Below are positions 53,018 through 62,292 of a stretch of 64,000 bases of DNA, one piece after another (within the stretch, counting starts at the first letter, position 1; every line of letters begins with the position of its first letter). The notes beneath the pieces are model-generated. The model was not told where the DNA came from. It did no database searches and worked only from the letters and a program-made list of their open reading frames with translations. The stretch comes from Mageeibacillus sp. UBA1212 (GTDB lineage Bacteria; Bacillota; Clostridia; UBA1212), in contig DBXM01000033.1 of assembly GCA_002309655.1 (NCBI GenBank), forward strand, positions 47,763 through 111,762. The letters are read 5' to 3'. Both the position numbers and the translations under genes were made by a program.

Positions 53018-56000
53018 ATGGCAGGCAGTTTTGTTCATCTTCACGTCCATACCGAATACAGTCTTCTTGACGGCGCGTCGAGAATCGGTCCTCTGGTTAA
53101 CAGGGCGGCCGAACTCGGCATGACTTCGCTTGCCATCACCGACCACGGCGTGATGTACGGAGTCGTCGACTTTTACAACGCCTGTGTCGAAAAGGGGATA
53201 AAACCCATAATCGGCTGCGAGGTCTACGTCGCGCCGCGTTCACGCTTCGACAAGCAGACAAAGGAAGACGCCGAGAACTACCACCTGATTCTTCTTGCGA
53301 AGGACTACAGCGGCTACCTGAATCTCATCAAGCTCGTCTCTGCCGGCTACACGGAAGGCTTCTACTACAAGCCCAGGATAGACCGCGAGCTCATCGAGAA
53401 GTACCACGAGGGGCTTATTTGTTCCTCCGCCTGCCTTGGTGGCGAGGTGCCGCAGCATCTGCTTCTCGGCGACTACATGGGCGCGAAGGAAACTGCGCTC
53501 TGGTATGACAGCGTTTTCGGCCGCGGCAACTACTACCTCGAGCTCCAGAACAACGGCATCGCCAACCAGCCCGAGGTCAACGTGGACCTTCTGAAGCTTT
53601 CCCGCGAGACCGGCATTCCGCTTATCGCAACGAACGACGTTCATTTTATAAACCGCGAGGATTCACTGACGCAGGATATGCTTCTGTGCATCCAGACGGG
53701 CAAGAAGCTCGCCGACACCGACAGGATGAGGTTCGAGACGGACCAGTTCTATCTGAGGTCGCCGGAAGAGATGAAAAAGCTGTTCGAGAGCGTTCCGGAG
53801 GCACTCGAAAATACCGTAAAAATAGCGGAAATGTGCAACGTCGAGTTGAAGTTCAAGAAGACGTCGATTCTGCCGCATTTCGAGATTCCCGAGGGGTACA
53901 CTTCCGAGTCCTGGCTGAGAAAACTCTGCTACGACGGCGCGGCGGTTAGGTTCGGCGACACGCTTCCTGAAGAGGTGAAATCGAGGATTGAGTACGAGCT
54001 CTCGGTCATCTGCTCAATGGGTTACGCCGACTATTACCTGATCGTCTGGGACTTCATAAAATACGCGAAGGACCACGGAATCTATGTCGGACCCGGAAGA
54101 GGTTCCGGCGCCGCCAGTCTTGTCGCATACTGCCTGAAAATCACGAATATCAACTCGCTGAAGTACAACCTGGCGTTCGAGCGGTTCCTGAATCCGGAGC
54201 GTATCAGCATGCCGGACTTTGACGTGGACATTTCCGACAACCGCCGCAAGGAGGTCATCGACTACGTGGTCGGAAAGTACGGCGAGGAGTGCGTCGCGCA
54301 GATTATCACTTTCGGTACGATGGCCGCGAGAGCCGCGATAAGAGACGTCGGCAGGGTGATGGACATGCCTTACGCGGAAGTCGATTCGGTCGTGAAGCTT
54401 GTTCCCAATACCGTCAAAATCACAATTGACGCTGCGCTCGAGCAAAGTTCGGAACTTAGAGAGCGCTATAACAACGAAGAGAGAGTTAAAACTCTTATTG
54501 ACAGAGCAAAGCAGCTGGAAGGAATGCCGAGAAATATTTCGACCCACGCAGCCGGAGTCGTGCTCACCAAAGACCCGGTCACTTCTTACGTTCCGGTTCA
54601 GACAAGCTCCGACTCGGTCATCACGATGTACGAGATGAAGAACCTTGAAAAGCTGGGGCTCCTCAAGGTAGATTTTCTCGGTCTCAGAACACTCACTGTT
54701 ATCCAGGAAGCGATCGCGCTTATAAAAGAACAGAAGGGCGTTACGGTCGACTTCGACGGCATGGATATGTCAGACCCCGCGGTTTTCCGGGAGATTGCGC
54801 AAGGACACACTGAGGGCATTTTCCAGCTTGAAAGCAGCGGTATGACGAGCTTTATGATAAGCCTCGGTCCGGACTGTCTTGAGGATATCATAGCGGGAAT
54901 TTCTCTCTACCGGCCGGGTCCGATGGACCAGATTCCGACCTATATCGAGAATAAAAAACACCCGGAAAACATCAAATATGACCATCCGCTGCTGGAGCCC
55001 ATTCTGAACGTCACATACGGTTGCATGGTCTACCAGGAGCAGGTTATGCAGATCGTCCGCGACCTGGCCGGTTACACAATGGGCAGGTCCGACCTCGTTC
55101 GTCGCGCGATGGCGAAAAAGAAACATGACGTAATGGTCATGGAGCGTGAAAACTTCATCGCCGGCGCCTCTGAAAAGGGCGTTTCGCCGGAAATTGCAAA
55201 CCACATTTTTGACAAGATGATGGACTTCGCCAGCTACGCCTTCAACAAAGCGCACGCCGCAAGTTACGCAGTCGTTGCTTATGAAACTGCCTATCTTAAG
55301 GTCTACCATCCGGTGGAGCTGATGTGCGCCACCCTCAACAGCCTTATAACAAAAAGCGACGAAGTTTCCAAATATATTGCCGTGACAAAGAAGCTCGGCA
55401 TCAAAATGCTGCCGCCCGACGTCAATGAGAGTTCCACGTATTTTACAGTCGTGAACGGCGCGATCAGATACGGCTTGGCTGCGCTCAAGAACGTCGGCGA
55501 AAAGGCTGTTCTTTCACTGGTTGAAGAGCGCAAACGCGGAGGCGCGTTCAAGAACTTCTACGACTTCGCGAAGCGCATGAACGCGATGGACATCAACAGA
55601 AGAGCGGTCGACTCGTTTATAAAAGCGGGCGCTTTCGACAGCTTCGGCAGAAACAGGAACGTTCTTCTCAAGTCGTACGACATCATTCTCGACAGCGTCG
55701 CGAACGAGGCCAAAAACACCGCGCTCGGCCAGTTCTCGCTTTTCGATCTCGACGAGGAAGTTTCCGGTGCGGACGACTACGACGGTTATCCTGATCTTCC
55801 CGAACTTCCGAAAAAGGATATTCTTGCGTTCGAAAAAGAGGTCTCGGGCGTATACATCAGCGGGCATCCTCTTGAGTCGCTGAATGATTTTATCGACAAA
55901 AACGTAAACGTGACCTCTGATATGCTGCGCGCCGACGCGTCTTCGGACGAAGTGCCGGAGGCGACCGGAGATTTGGTTTCGGGAATAACGAAAGCAGCCG

Positions 56001-56557
56001 ACGGTTCTCACGCGGTGGTTTGCGGAATCGTCAATGCGGTAAAGAGAAAGATCACAAAGTCGAACCAGACAATGGCATTTCTGACCCTTGAGGACAAGGC
56101 AGGAACGTTCGAGGTGCTGCTGTTCCCGAAGACTTTCGAGAAGTACCGGAACATGCTTGACGAGGACTCCATCGTCGTGGTAACCGGAAGGGTCAGCTCG
56201 AGGGATGAGAATGCGTCTTCAATAGTCGCGGACGAGGTATTCACGCCCGAAGCTTACGTTCCGTCAAACGGAAAAACTTACGGTTCCGATTTCAGATACA
56301 GGCAGAACACGCAGGGAACGGCTCAGCGTCAACAGACCGGCGGCAATTCGAGCGCAGCGTTTTCGAATAACTATGACATTCCCGTCGAAATTCCGGTCGA
56401 CCCGCAGAAGATAAGAGCGGCCAGAAGTCTCGCAGGCTTTTTCGACGGCCCGCAGAAGATCGTTCTCGTCAACAAAAACGACAGGAACGACGTTCTCTTC
56501 ACCGGCAGCATTTCGCCCGACGAGAGAGTTTTGAAGGAATTTGACGCCTATAAATAG
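53018..56557 (+). CDS. dnaE: DNA polymerase III subunit alpha (DnaE)
   Basis: 1179 residues, full length. N-terminal PHP domain HLHVHTEYSLLDGASRI (7-23) with metal ligands and ITDHGVMYGVV. The polymerase core has PGRGSGAASLVAY and the acidic triad region PDFDVDISDNRR (Asp pair) in palm motif A/C, plus a helix-hairpin-helix region. A C-terminal OB-fold (VVCGIVNAVKRKITKSNQ, about 1008-1025) precedes the tail. It replicates the chromosome together with PolC in Bacillota. The gene starts 56 bases after the cca-pgm frame. Confidence 0.96.
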   Translation: MAGSFVHLHVHTEYSLLDGASRIGPLVNRAAELGMTSLAITDHGVMYGVVDFYNACVEKGIKPIIGCEVYVAPRSRFDKQTKEDAENYHLILLAKDYSGYLNLIKLVSAGYTEGFYYKPRIDRELIEKYHEGLICSSACLGGEVPQHLLLGDYMGAKETALWYDSVFGRGNYYLELQNNGIANQPEVNVDLLKLSRETGIPLIATNDVHFINREDSLTQDMLLCIQTGKKLADTDRMRFETDQFYLRSPEEMKKLFESVPEALENTVKIAEMCNVELKFKKTSILPHFEIPEGYTSESWLRKLCYDGAAVRFGDTLPEEVKSRIEYELSVICSMGYADYYLIVWDFIKYAKDHGIYVGPGRGSGAASLVAYCLKITNINSLKYNLAFERFLNPERISMPDFDVDISDNRRKEVIDYVVGKYGEECVAQIITFGTMAARAAIRDVGRVMDMPYAEVDSVVKLVPNTVKITIDAALEQSSELRERYNNEERVKTLIDRAKQLEGMPRNISTHAAGVVLTKDPVTSYVPVQTSSDSVITMYEMKNLEKLGLLKVDFLGLRTLTVIQEAIALIKEQKGVTVDFDGMDMSDPAVFREIAQGHTEGIFQLESSGMTSFMISLGPDCLEDIIAGISLYRPGPMDQIPTYIENKKHPENIKYDHPLLEPILNVTYGCMVYQEQVMQIVRDLAGYTMGRSDLVRRAMAKKKHDVMVMERENFIAGASEKGVSPEIANHIFDKMMDFASYAFNKAHAASYAVVAYETAYLKVYHPVELMCATLNSLITKSDEVSKYIAVTKKLGIKMLPPDVNESSTYFTVVNGAIRYGLAALKNVGEKAVLSLVEERKRGGAFKNFYDFAKRMNAMDINRRAVDSFIKAGAFDSFGRNRNVLLKSYDIILDSVANEAKNTALGQFSLFDLDEEVSGADDYDGYPDLPELPKKDILAFEKEVSGVYISGHPLESLNDFIDKNVNVTSDMLRADASSDEVPEATGDLVSGITKAADGSHAVVCGIVNAVKRKITKSNQTMAFLTLEDKAGTFEVLLFPKTFEKYRNMLDEDSIVVVTGRVSSRDENASSIVADEVFTPEAYVPSNGKTYGSDFRYRQNTQGTAQRQQTGGNSSAAFSNNYDIPVEIPVDPQKIRAARSLAGFFDGPQKIVLVNKNDRNDVLFTGSISPDERVLKEFDAYK

Positions 56558-56595
56558 GCAAATTTTAAAGTAGAGTTATTGGCGGAGGGATACAG

Positions 56596-58500
56596 GTGTC
56601 GTACATTCCCGACGAAATACTGATGTCGGTGGAAAAGCCGGCCAGATATACAGGCGGCGAGCTCAACGCGGTTGTCAAGAACAAAGAGGACGTGGACGTC
56701 AGGTTCGCGTTCTGTTTTGCCGACTCCTACGAGATCGGAATGTCGCATCTCGGCATGAAGCTTCTCTACGAGCTTCTCAACAGCTACCCGGAGTTCTGGT
56801 GCGAGCGGGTTTTCGCGCCGTGGCCGGACCTCGAGGCAAAAATGCGCGAAAACGGTCTGAAGCTGTTTGCACTTGAGTCGCAGGAGGAAATTTCTGATTT
56901 CGATTTTATCGGCTTCACGCTGCAATACGAACTGTCTTACACAAGCATTCTCAACATGCTTGATTTCGCGGGCCTGCCGGTTTATGCCAAAGACCGGGGA
57001 GAGGGCGCACCCCTTGTAATCGGAGGCGGTCCTTCCTGCATGAACCCCGAGCCGATCGCGGACTTTTTCGACATTTTCAACCTGGGCGACGGCGAGGAGA
57101 TGCTGCCCGAGATTCTTTTCAAGTACAGGGAATGCAAGCTGAAAGGGATGACGAAACGTGAGACCCTGGAGGCGCTGTCGGAAATTCCCGGTGTTTACAT
57201 TCCCGCTTTTTACGAGCCTGTCTACGACAAGGCAGGCGATTTTGTGTGCCTGAAGCGCAAAAAGGAATACGAGGGCAGGGTGCCGGAGACCATAAAGAGG
57301 CGGGTGCTTCCAGAGCTCGAAGGCGCGTTTATGATGAAAAAGCAGGTGGTACCTTACGTTGAAGCGATTCACGACCGCATCATGCTCGAGATCTTCAGGG
57401 GCTGCGTGAGGGGCTGCCGTTTCTGCCAGGCGGGGTACATTTACAGGCCCGCGCGGGAACGTTCGCCCGATTCTCTGCTGGAGGCCGCGAAGTCGCTTTC
57501 GGAAACCACCGGCTACGAGGAGATTTCGCTTCTCAGTCTCGCCACCGACGACTACACGTGTCTGAAAGAACTCACCGACGGCCTTATCGACTACACAAGC
57601 CGGCGTCACATGAACATTTCGCTTCCAAGCCTGAGAATCGACTCGTTTTCGCTCGATTTAATGGAAAAGATCAGTAAGGTCAGGAAGAGCGGTCTCACGT
57701 TCGCGCTCGAGGCGGGAACGCAGCGGCTGCGCGACGTTATCAACAAGGGCATCAGCGAAGAGGATTTGTTCAGATCTGCAAAGCTCGCTTTCGAGAACGG
57801 CTACTACGGCGTCAAGTTGTATTTTATGATCGGCCTTCCCACGGAGACCGACGAGGACGTGCTCGCGATTGCCGCAACCGCCAGAAAAGTCAGAGACCTT
57901 TATTATGAGCTGAGCGAGGGCCGCAAGGTCAAGGCGCCGCAGATTACAGTGTCGGTTTCCACGTTCGTTCCGAAGGCGTTCACGCCTTTCCAGTGGACAA
58001 AGCAAATCTCCTACACCGAGATCAAAAGGAAGCTGCGGATGATCAAGGACGCGCTCGGTCCGAAATACGGCTTCAGCTGGCAGGACCCGGAGCTTTCCGT
58101 AGTCGAGAACATTCTCGCGCGGGCCGACAGGAGGGCTTCTCAGCTGCTTTACAACGTCTGGAAGCGGACCGGCGGTTTCGACTCCTGGAGCGAGTTCTTT
58201 AATTACGACGTCTGGCTCGAGGAAAAAGAGCGGCTCGGGAAGGTCGGCATTGAAGGGTTTGACGTTGCGGAAGGCGGCTTCCCGGACGCTCCGGTTTCGG
58301 AAGAGGCGAGGGCGGATTACCTGGAAAAGATCTCGCGCCCGCTTCCCTGGGATTTTGTCGACATCGGCGTCACGAAGAATTTCATGAAGCGGGAATTTAT
58401 GAAGGCGCTTTCGTGCGAGATCACGCCGGACTGCAGGACGAAGTGCGCCGGCTGCGGCTGCGCGGTATACGGAGGAGGTGTCTGCGTTGCCGGAAGGTGA
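56596..58500 (+). CDS. B12-binding domain/radical SAM protein (TIGR03960-type)
   Basis: 634 residues with GTG start and GGAGG about 8 bases upstream. N-terminal cobalamin-binding-like domain (about 35-180; GGGPSCMNPEPIADFFD). Radical SAM motif C-x3-C-x2-C with Cys270, Cys274 and Cys277 in FRGCVRGCRFCQAGY. SPASM-like cysteines near the end (CEITPDCRTKCAGCGCAVYG). Family members lie next to DUF2344 partners and RNase G genes in clostridia, pointing to RNA or ribosome modification. The 23-base overlap with the next gene supports this pairing. Confidence 0.9.
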   Translation: MSYIPDEILMSVEKPARYTGGELNAVVKNKEDVDVRFAFCFADSYEIGMSHLGMKLLYELLNSYPEFWCERVFAPWPDLEAKMRENGLKLFALESQEEISDFDFIGFTLQYELSYTSILNMLDFAGLPVYAKDRGEGAPLVIGGGPSCMNPEPIADFFDIFNLGDGEEMLPEILFKYRECKLKGMTKRETLEALSEIPGVYIPAFYEPVYDKAGDFVCLKRKKEYEGRVPETIKRRVLPELEGAFMMKKQVVPYVEAIHDRIMLEIFRGCVRGCRFCQAGYIYRPARERSPDSLLEAAKSLSETTGYEEISLLSLATDDYTCLKELTDGLIDYTSRRHMNISLPSLRIDSFSLDLMEKISKVRKSGLTFALEAGTQRLRDVINKGISEEDLFRSAKLAFENGYYGVKLYFMIGLPTETDEDVLAIAATARKVRDLYYELSEGRKVKAPQITVSVSTFVPKAFTPFQWTKQISYTEIKRKLRMIKDALGPKYGFSWQDPELSVVENILARADRRASQLLYNVWKRTGGFDSWSEFFNYDVWLEEKERLGKVGIEGFDVAEGGFPDAPVSEEARADYLEKISRPLPWDFVDIGVTKNFMKREFMKALSCEITPDCRTKCAGCGCAVYGGGVCVAGR

Positions 58501-59128
58501 GATTTTCAGACTTTCATATTCACGCGGCGACGCGGTGAAGTTCGTCTCGCACCTCGACTTCGTGAAAGTTTTCGAGCGGGCGATAAGGCGGGCATGCGTC
58601 GACGTTGCGTTCTCGAACGGCTTCAATCCGAGAATGCAGCTCGTTTTCGGCAATCCGCTTCCCGTTGGATTCACTTCGGACGCGGAGTTCGTGGATATTA
58701 CTCTGGCGACGCCTGCCGAAGGTGAGGAGATTGCCTCCAAAATCGGAGGAGAGCTTCCCGCCGGCATAACCGTCAACGGATTTCAGGCACTGGAAAAGCC
58801 CTACAAATCGATTCTCGCGTCTTATTCCAGGTCGCTCTACAGGGTGGCTCTCGCGTCCCCCGACAAAGAATTCCGGTTGAAACTTAAAGACGCTTTCGAA
58901 AATTCTGCGACGCTCGTTACTCTCAAAAAAAGCAAGAGCTCTGAGAAGGAAGTCGATATAAAGCCGATGATTTTTCAGTTTGAGTTTGACGAAAGCGGTG
59001 ACTTGATTTTAAAGACAGCTTCCGGACCGGAGGGAAATCTCAGGCCTGAGCTTGCGATCAACACGGTCGCGGCGGCGGGCGGAATCGACGTAAGGATAGT
59101 GCACGTTCACAAATCGGCGGTGGAATGA
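58487..59128 (+). CDS. TIGR03936-type (DUF2344) radical SAM-associated protein
   Basis: About 213 residues. Recognised by RLSYSRGDAVKFVSHLD, NPRMQLVFGNPLPVGF and ASYSRSLYRVAL; the partner of TIGR03960 radical SAM proteins. Two starts compete: GTG at 58478, with the ribosome site almost touching it, and TTG at 58487, which lies 8 bases behind GGAGG. The TTG start is preferred. The gene overlaps the radical SAM gene and, as ATGA, the next gene, so three consecutive genes are translationally coupled. Exact reaction unknown. Confidence 0.86.
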   Translation: MPEGEIFRLSYSRGDAVKFVSHLDFVKVFERAIRRACVDVAFSNGFNPRMQLVFGNPLPVGFTSDAEFVDITLATPAEGEEIASKIGGELPAGITVNGFQALEKPYKSILASYSRSLYRVALASPDKEFRLKLKDAFENSATLVTLKKSKSSEKEVDIKPMIFQFEFDESGDLILKTASGPEGNLRPELAINTVAAAGGIDVRIVHVHKSAVE

Positions 59129-60252
59129 TGAAGAAACTGATTGCCGCGTATGACGGCGACGGAATCAGATACGTTATCTCGGAAGACGGCGAGCCCTGGG
59201 CAGCGGGATTTTATTCATGCGAGCAGGCGATGCCTTACGACGTTGTTCTGGCTGTATGCCGCGAGAACAGCCCCGCCTCGGGAGGATTTTTCGCCGACGC
59301 GGGAATGAGCCGGACGGATTTTATTCAAGGAAGTCCCGGCGCCTTAAAACCGGGCGACAGGTTTCCGGCTATGGTCGTAACGGGCCGGCGGGGCGGAAAA
59401 GGGCGGCTGCTCACAAGGGATATTTCCTTTTGCGGGTTTTACGTTTTCGCGAACTTTAAGACAGGCGTTGCGCGTGGAATTGATTCCGTCACGGTTTCCA
59501 GGAAAATCGAGGATAAAACCGAGTCAGAAAAGCTTGCGGAAGCGGCAGAATCCGTTATAAAAACTTACGACGGCAGTTATTTCCCGGAAATAACCGTCAG
59601 GACCGCCGCAAGAGAGAACTCCGAAGGCATGATAAACGAACTGAAAGAGTTCATTAAAAGAGCCGTAAGAATAGAAGCTTCAACGTGCTCAAAAGAGCTT
59701 AAACCCGGCGACTTATTGTTCAGGAATTCCTTTCCCGACTATTTGCTCGCGACCTACCGGGACAACGTATTCGGTGAATTATTTGCGGGAAGCGCGCAGA
59801 TCGCGCTGGAAATCGGGAAAAGATTCGAGACGGCTCCTTCAAAACCCGTTATCAGAACATACACAGGCGGATTCACTGTATTCGACGCCGACGAAGGGGC
59901 GAGGAAGATTCCCGATTACATGGGCAGAAGGTTTTACACGAAATCAGGCGCTGAGATAGTTTACGACGAGACCGAGGCGATGCACGTTTTCGACGTCAAT
60001 TCAGCCGGTTCGAAAAAATCCGCCGCGGAGATCAACCTGGAGGCATGCGAAGAGATCGCGCGGTTCGTTTCCGTCAGAAACATCGCGGGAATTATAATGT
60101 GCGACTTCATCGGAACAAGCGGCCGCGAGGCGAAAACCCGCGTTGTCGAGAAGATGAGAGAGCTCGCGAAGAAAGACTACGCAAGATTTGAAATTCACGG
60201 CTTTACGAAGCTTGAAATACTGGAGTGCTCGCGGAGCAGAAAACTGAAATAA
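59125..60252 (+). CDS. rng: Short RNase E/G-family endoribonuclease
   Basis: 375 residues, shorter than RNase G (about 490). Catalytic metal ligands are conserved: Asp290 in VFDVNSAGS and Asp327 in IIMCDFIG. NLEACEEIARF (304-314) and GFTKLEILECSRSR (359-372) match the RNase E/G core. The Zn-link CPxC and the C-terminal small domain are absent. An N-terminal S1-like domain (about 35-110) is present but divergent. It cleaves single-stranded RNA, for example in rRNA or mRNA maturation. The usual downstream neighbours rplU, ysxB and rpmA are missing; the next gene is a PlsC-like acyltransferase. Confidence 0.85.
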   Translation: MMKKLIAAYDGDGIRYVISEDGEPWAAGFYSCEQAMPYDVVLAVCRENSPASGGFFADAGMSRTDFIQGSPGALKPGDRFPAMVVTGRRGGKGRLLTRDISFCGFYVFANFKTGVARGIDSVTVSRKIEDKTESEKLAEAAESVIKTYDGSYFPEITVRTAARENSEGMINELKEFIKRAVRIEASTCSKELKPGDLLFRNSFPDYLLATYRDNVFGELFAGSAQIALEIGKRFETAPSKPVIRTYTGGFTVFDADEGARKIPDYMGRRFYTKSGAEIVYDETEAMHVFDVNSAGSKKSAAEINLEACEEIARFVSVRNIAGIIMCDFIGTSGREAKTRVVEKMRELAKKDYARFEIHGFTKLEILECSRSRKLK

Positions 60253-60287
60253 CCGCGGCCGACTACACTTGAAGGGAGAAGCGCTTC

Positions 60288-61115
60288 ATGCCTTACGACC
60301 CGAAACCAACATGTTACCCATATACCGAGATCACCGACCGCCACTACCTGGTGGTAAAGAAGGACGACGGCACTGTTTTCGACAAGAACTACCCGTACAT
60401 CGACAAATCCGCAGGCTTCAAGTTTAAGCGGTTCCTGATGCGCTGCGCGCTGGCGACCGTCGCTTTCCCGGTGACTTACGTGAATCTCGGTCTGAAAGTG
60501 AAAGGGCGGAAGAACCTTCGTGAGGCGAAAAAGCTGCTCAAGAACGGCTGCGTTTCCGTCGCGAACCACATCCACATGTGGGACTACCTTGCGATCATGC
60601 TGGCGCTGTTCCCGAGGAAGACCGCAATTCTCGCGTGGGACAAGAACATGCGCGGCGAGAACAAAACGCTGATCAGACTTAACGGCGGCATTCCCGTACC
60701 GGTGAACGACCCGCGCGCCACTTTGGCGATGTCCCAGGCCGTGCTTGATTATCTGAAAGAGGGCGGCTGGCTTCACGTAGCGGCGGAGGGCAGCATGTGG
60801 GAGTACTATATGCCGATCAGGCCGTTCAAGAAGGGCGCGTTCTGGTTCGCGGTTAAGTCCGGGAAGCCGGTTCTGCCGATGGGTTTTTCGTACCGCGAAG
60901 CGAAGGGGATACAGAAGCTTTTGTACAAGCACGGGCTGATTACTCTAAACATCGGTAAGCCGCTGTTCCCGGACGAATCGCTGCCCAACAAGGAAGCGAT
61001 AAGGAAGCTCACGATCGAAGCCCACGAGGCGGTCTGCAGTCTCTGCGGAATCGAGCCGTCGGAGAACATCTACCCGCCGGTTTTCGAACAGAACAGGCGC
61101 GTCGACTATTATTGA
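60288..61115 (+). CDS. plsC: 1-acyl-sn-glycerol-3-phosphate acyltransferase (PlsC-like)
   Basis: 275 residues. Catalytic HX4D motif His94-IHMW-Asp99 in VANHIHMWDY; PVPVNDPRATLAMS, and the EGxR-like motif reads EGSMWEY with Arg replaced. The acceptor is probably lysophosphatidic acid, in phospholipid synthesis. A short hydrophilic N terminus (MPYDPKPTCYPYTEI) and one weak membrane helix (about 50-65) are present. Ribosome site GGGAG. The motif variant could indicate a different acceptor. Confidence 0.85.
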   Translation: MPYDPKPTCYPYTEITDRHYLVVKKDDGTVFDKNYPYIDKSAGFKFKRFLMRCALATVAFPVTYVNLGLKVKGRKNLREAKKLLKNGCVSVANHIHMWDYLAIMLALFPRKTAILAWDKNMRGENKTLIRLNGGIPVPVNDPRATLAMSQAVLDYLKEGGWLHVAAEGSMWEYYMPIRPFKKGAFWFAVKSGKPVLPMGFSYREAKGIQKLLYKHGLITLNIGKPLFPDESLPNKEAIRKLTIEAHEAVCSLCGIEPSENIYPPVFEQNRRVDYY

Positions 61116-61169
61116 ACGCTCAAACACGCTTAAATAAATTCAAAATCGAGCCAAAAAGTCATATTCAAG

Positions 61170-61197
61170 TTGTTTTCGCGTGAATTTGTGCTATAAT
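61170..61197 (+). promoter_or_regulatory. Promoter of the discoidin surface protein
   Basis: TTGTTT at 61170-61175 and TATAAT at 61192-61197, spacing 16. It excludes most of an upstream in-frame start at 61202 as the likely transcription start region. Confidence 0.6.
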
Positions 61198-61264
61198 CGC
61201 TTTGTTTAAAGGCCGCGGCCGTTCTCGCAACCGTTTCGCGGACTCATTAAATCGGAGGTTATTA

Positions 61265-62071
61265 ATGAAAAAGTTAGTTTGCTTAATTCTTTCAGCGGCT
61301 CTTATTTTCGCTCTCTGCATTACCGGCGCGGGCGCGGTCGAAGAGACCAACGTCGCATTTGGTAAATATGTCTCGGGCGAAGTCAACGGCCAGGGTAACA
61401 TTGAAGTCACTCTCGGCTTCTGGGCTCTCGAGTACCTCACGGACGGCCTCGTTCCGGAATACCCGGGCGACAATCAGGACAGACTCGGATGGTACGCCGG
61501 GGCTTACGTTCGCGAAGTCGACATGACCGTCACCATCGATCTGGACGGCGATTACGACTGCTCCAGAATCTATCTCTATCCCCAGAAATTCCTTGAAGGC
61601 ACCAACTTCCCGAGCTCTTACACTGTTGAGATTTCCGACGACGGCGAGAACTGGACGGTAGTAGGGCAGGAAGAGGATCTTGACGGCGCAAGAAGCGAGC
61701 CGATGGCTTACGGCTTTGAGAGCACCAAGATCAGCTACGTGAAGCTTCACGTTACGCTGCTTTCTTCCGTTGCGGACGGCAACGCATTCTACGCAGGCCT
61801 CGGTGAGATCGAAGTCTACGGCGTCGAGCACGTCGAAGGACAGACCGACCCCGGCACGACCGAGCCCGATCCGGGAACGACCGAATCCGACCCCGGCACG
61901 ACCGAGCCTGATCCGGGAACGACTGAACCCGACCCCGGCACGACCGAACCCGATCCGGGAACGACTGAGCCTCAACCGGCCACCGGCGACACCGCCGCGA
62001 TCTTCGCAGTGGTAGCGGTCATCGTTCTTGCCGCAACGCTCGTGATCTCCAAGAAGCGCGCAGTCAGATAA
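61265..62071 (+). CDS. Secreted F5/8 type C (discoidin) surface protein with DPGTTEP stalk
   Basis: 268 residues from the ATG at 61265, with CGGAGG upstream. Signal peptide (1-23). A discoidin jelly roll (about 25-190) includes DGLVPEYPGDNQ, YTVEISDDGENW and YVKLHVTLLSS, and probably binds glycans. A stalk of six DPGTTEP heptads is followed by QPATGDTAAIF, a membrane helix and SKKRAVR. The PATGD-helix-basic tail looks like a non-canonical sortase signal, though no LPxTG is present. A strong terminator follows. Confidence 0.78.
   Translation: MKKLVCLILSAALIFALCITGAGAVEETNVAFGKYVSGEVNGQGNIEVTLGFWALEYLTDGLVPEYPGDNQDRLGWYAGAYVREVDMTVTIDLDGDYDCSRIYLYPQKFLEGTNFPSSYTVEISDDGENWTVVGQEEDLDGARSEPMAYGFESTKISYVKLHVTLLSSVADGNAFYAGLGEIEVYGVEHVEGQTDPGTTEPDPGTTESDPGTTEPDPGTTEPDPGTTEPDPGTTEPQPATGDTAAIFAVVAVIVLAATLVISKKRAVR
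61847..61972 (+). repeat. Six 21-base tandem repeats (three 42-base doublets) encoding DPGTTEP
   Basis: Units alternate between a GACCCCGGCACGACCGA type and a GATCCGGGAACGACTGA type, so the true period is 42 bases, three copies. The pattern implies duplication of an already doubled unit. Confidence 0.9.
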
Positions 62072-62100
62072 AGCTATAATTTCCGGATATTTGTGAGAAG

Positions 62101-62143
62101 CCGGAACGCCTCTTTGACACGGGAAGCGTTCCGGTCTTTTTTT
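62101..62143 (+). terminator. Terminator after the discoidin protein
   Basis: A 9-bp stem (CCGGAACGC at 62101-62109 with GCGTTCCGG at 62126-62134) followed by TCTTTTTTT. Confidence 0.9.
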
Positions 62144-62210
62144 CGCCAAACTGAAAACTTCCCGAATTAAGCAAAGGCGATTTTTCTCTATAATAAAATA
62201 AAATTAGTAC

Positions 62211-62239
62211 TTGCGCGGTGCGGGCGCGTTTGATATAAT
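62211..62239 (+). promoter_or_regulatory. Promoter of the SH3b/glucosaminidase gene
   Basis: TTGCGC at 62211-62216 and TATAAT at 62234-62239, spacing 17, about 54 bases before the GTG start. Confidence 0.65.
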
Positions 62240-62292
62240 AGACCCGAATAAGATGCAAAATTGTGTCTTTTCGCTTTACCAAGGAGAAAACA

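Noticed and set aside
56548..57609. 353-codon frame on the minus strand
   Set aside because: Antisense to the radical SAM gene; no domain, no ribosome site.
57658..58776. 372-codon frame on the minus strand
   Set aside because: Antisense shadow of the radical SAM and DUF2344 genes.
61847..61972. Possible CRISPR-like array
   Set aside because: Repeats are contiguous, without spacers, and encode a protein stalk.
61292..62149. 285-codon minus-strand frame with periodic glycine/arginine text
   Set aside because: Mirror of the DPGTTEP stalk repeats; the plus-strand protein has signal peptide and anchor.
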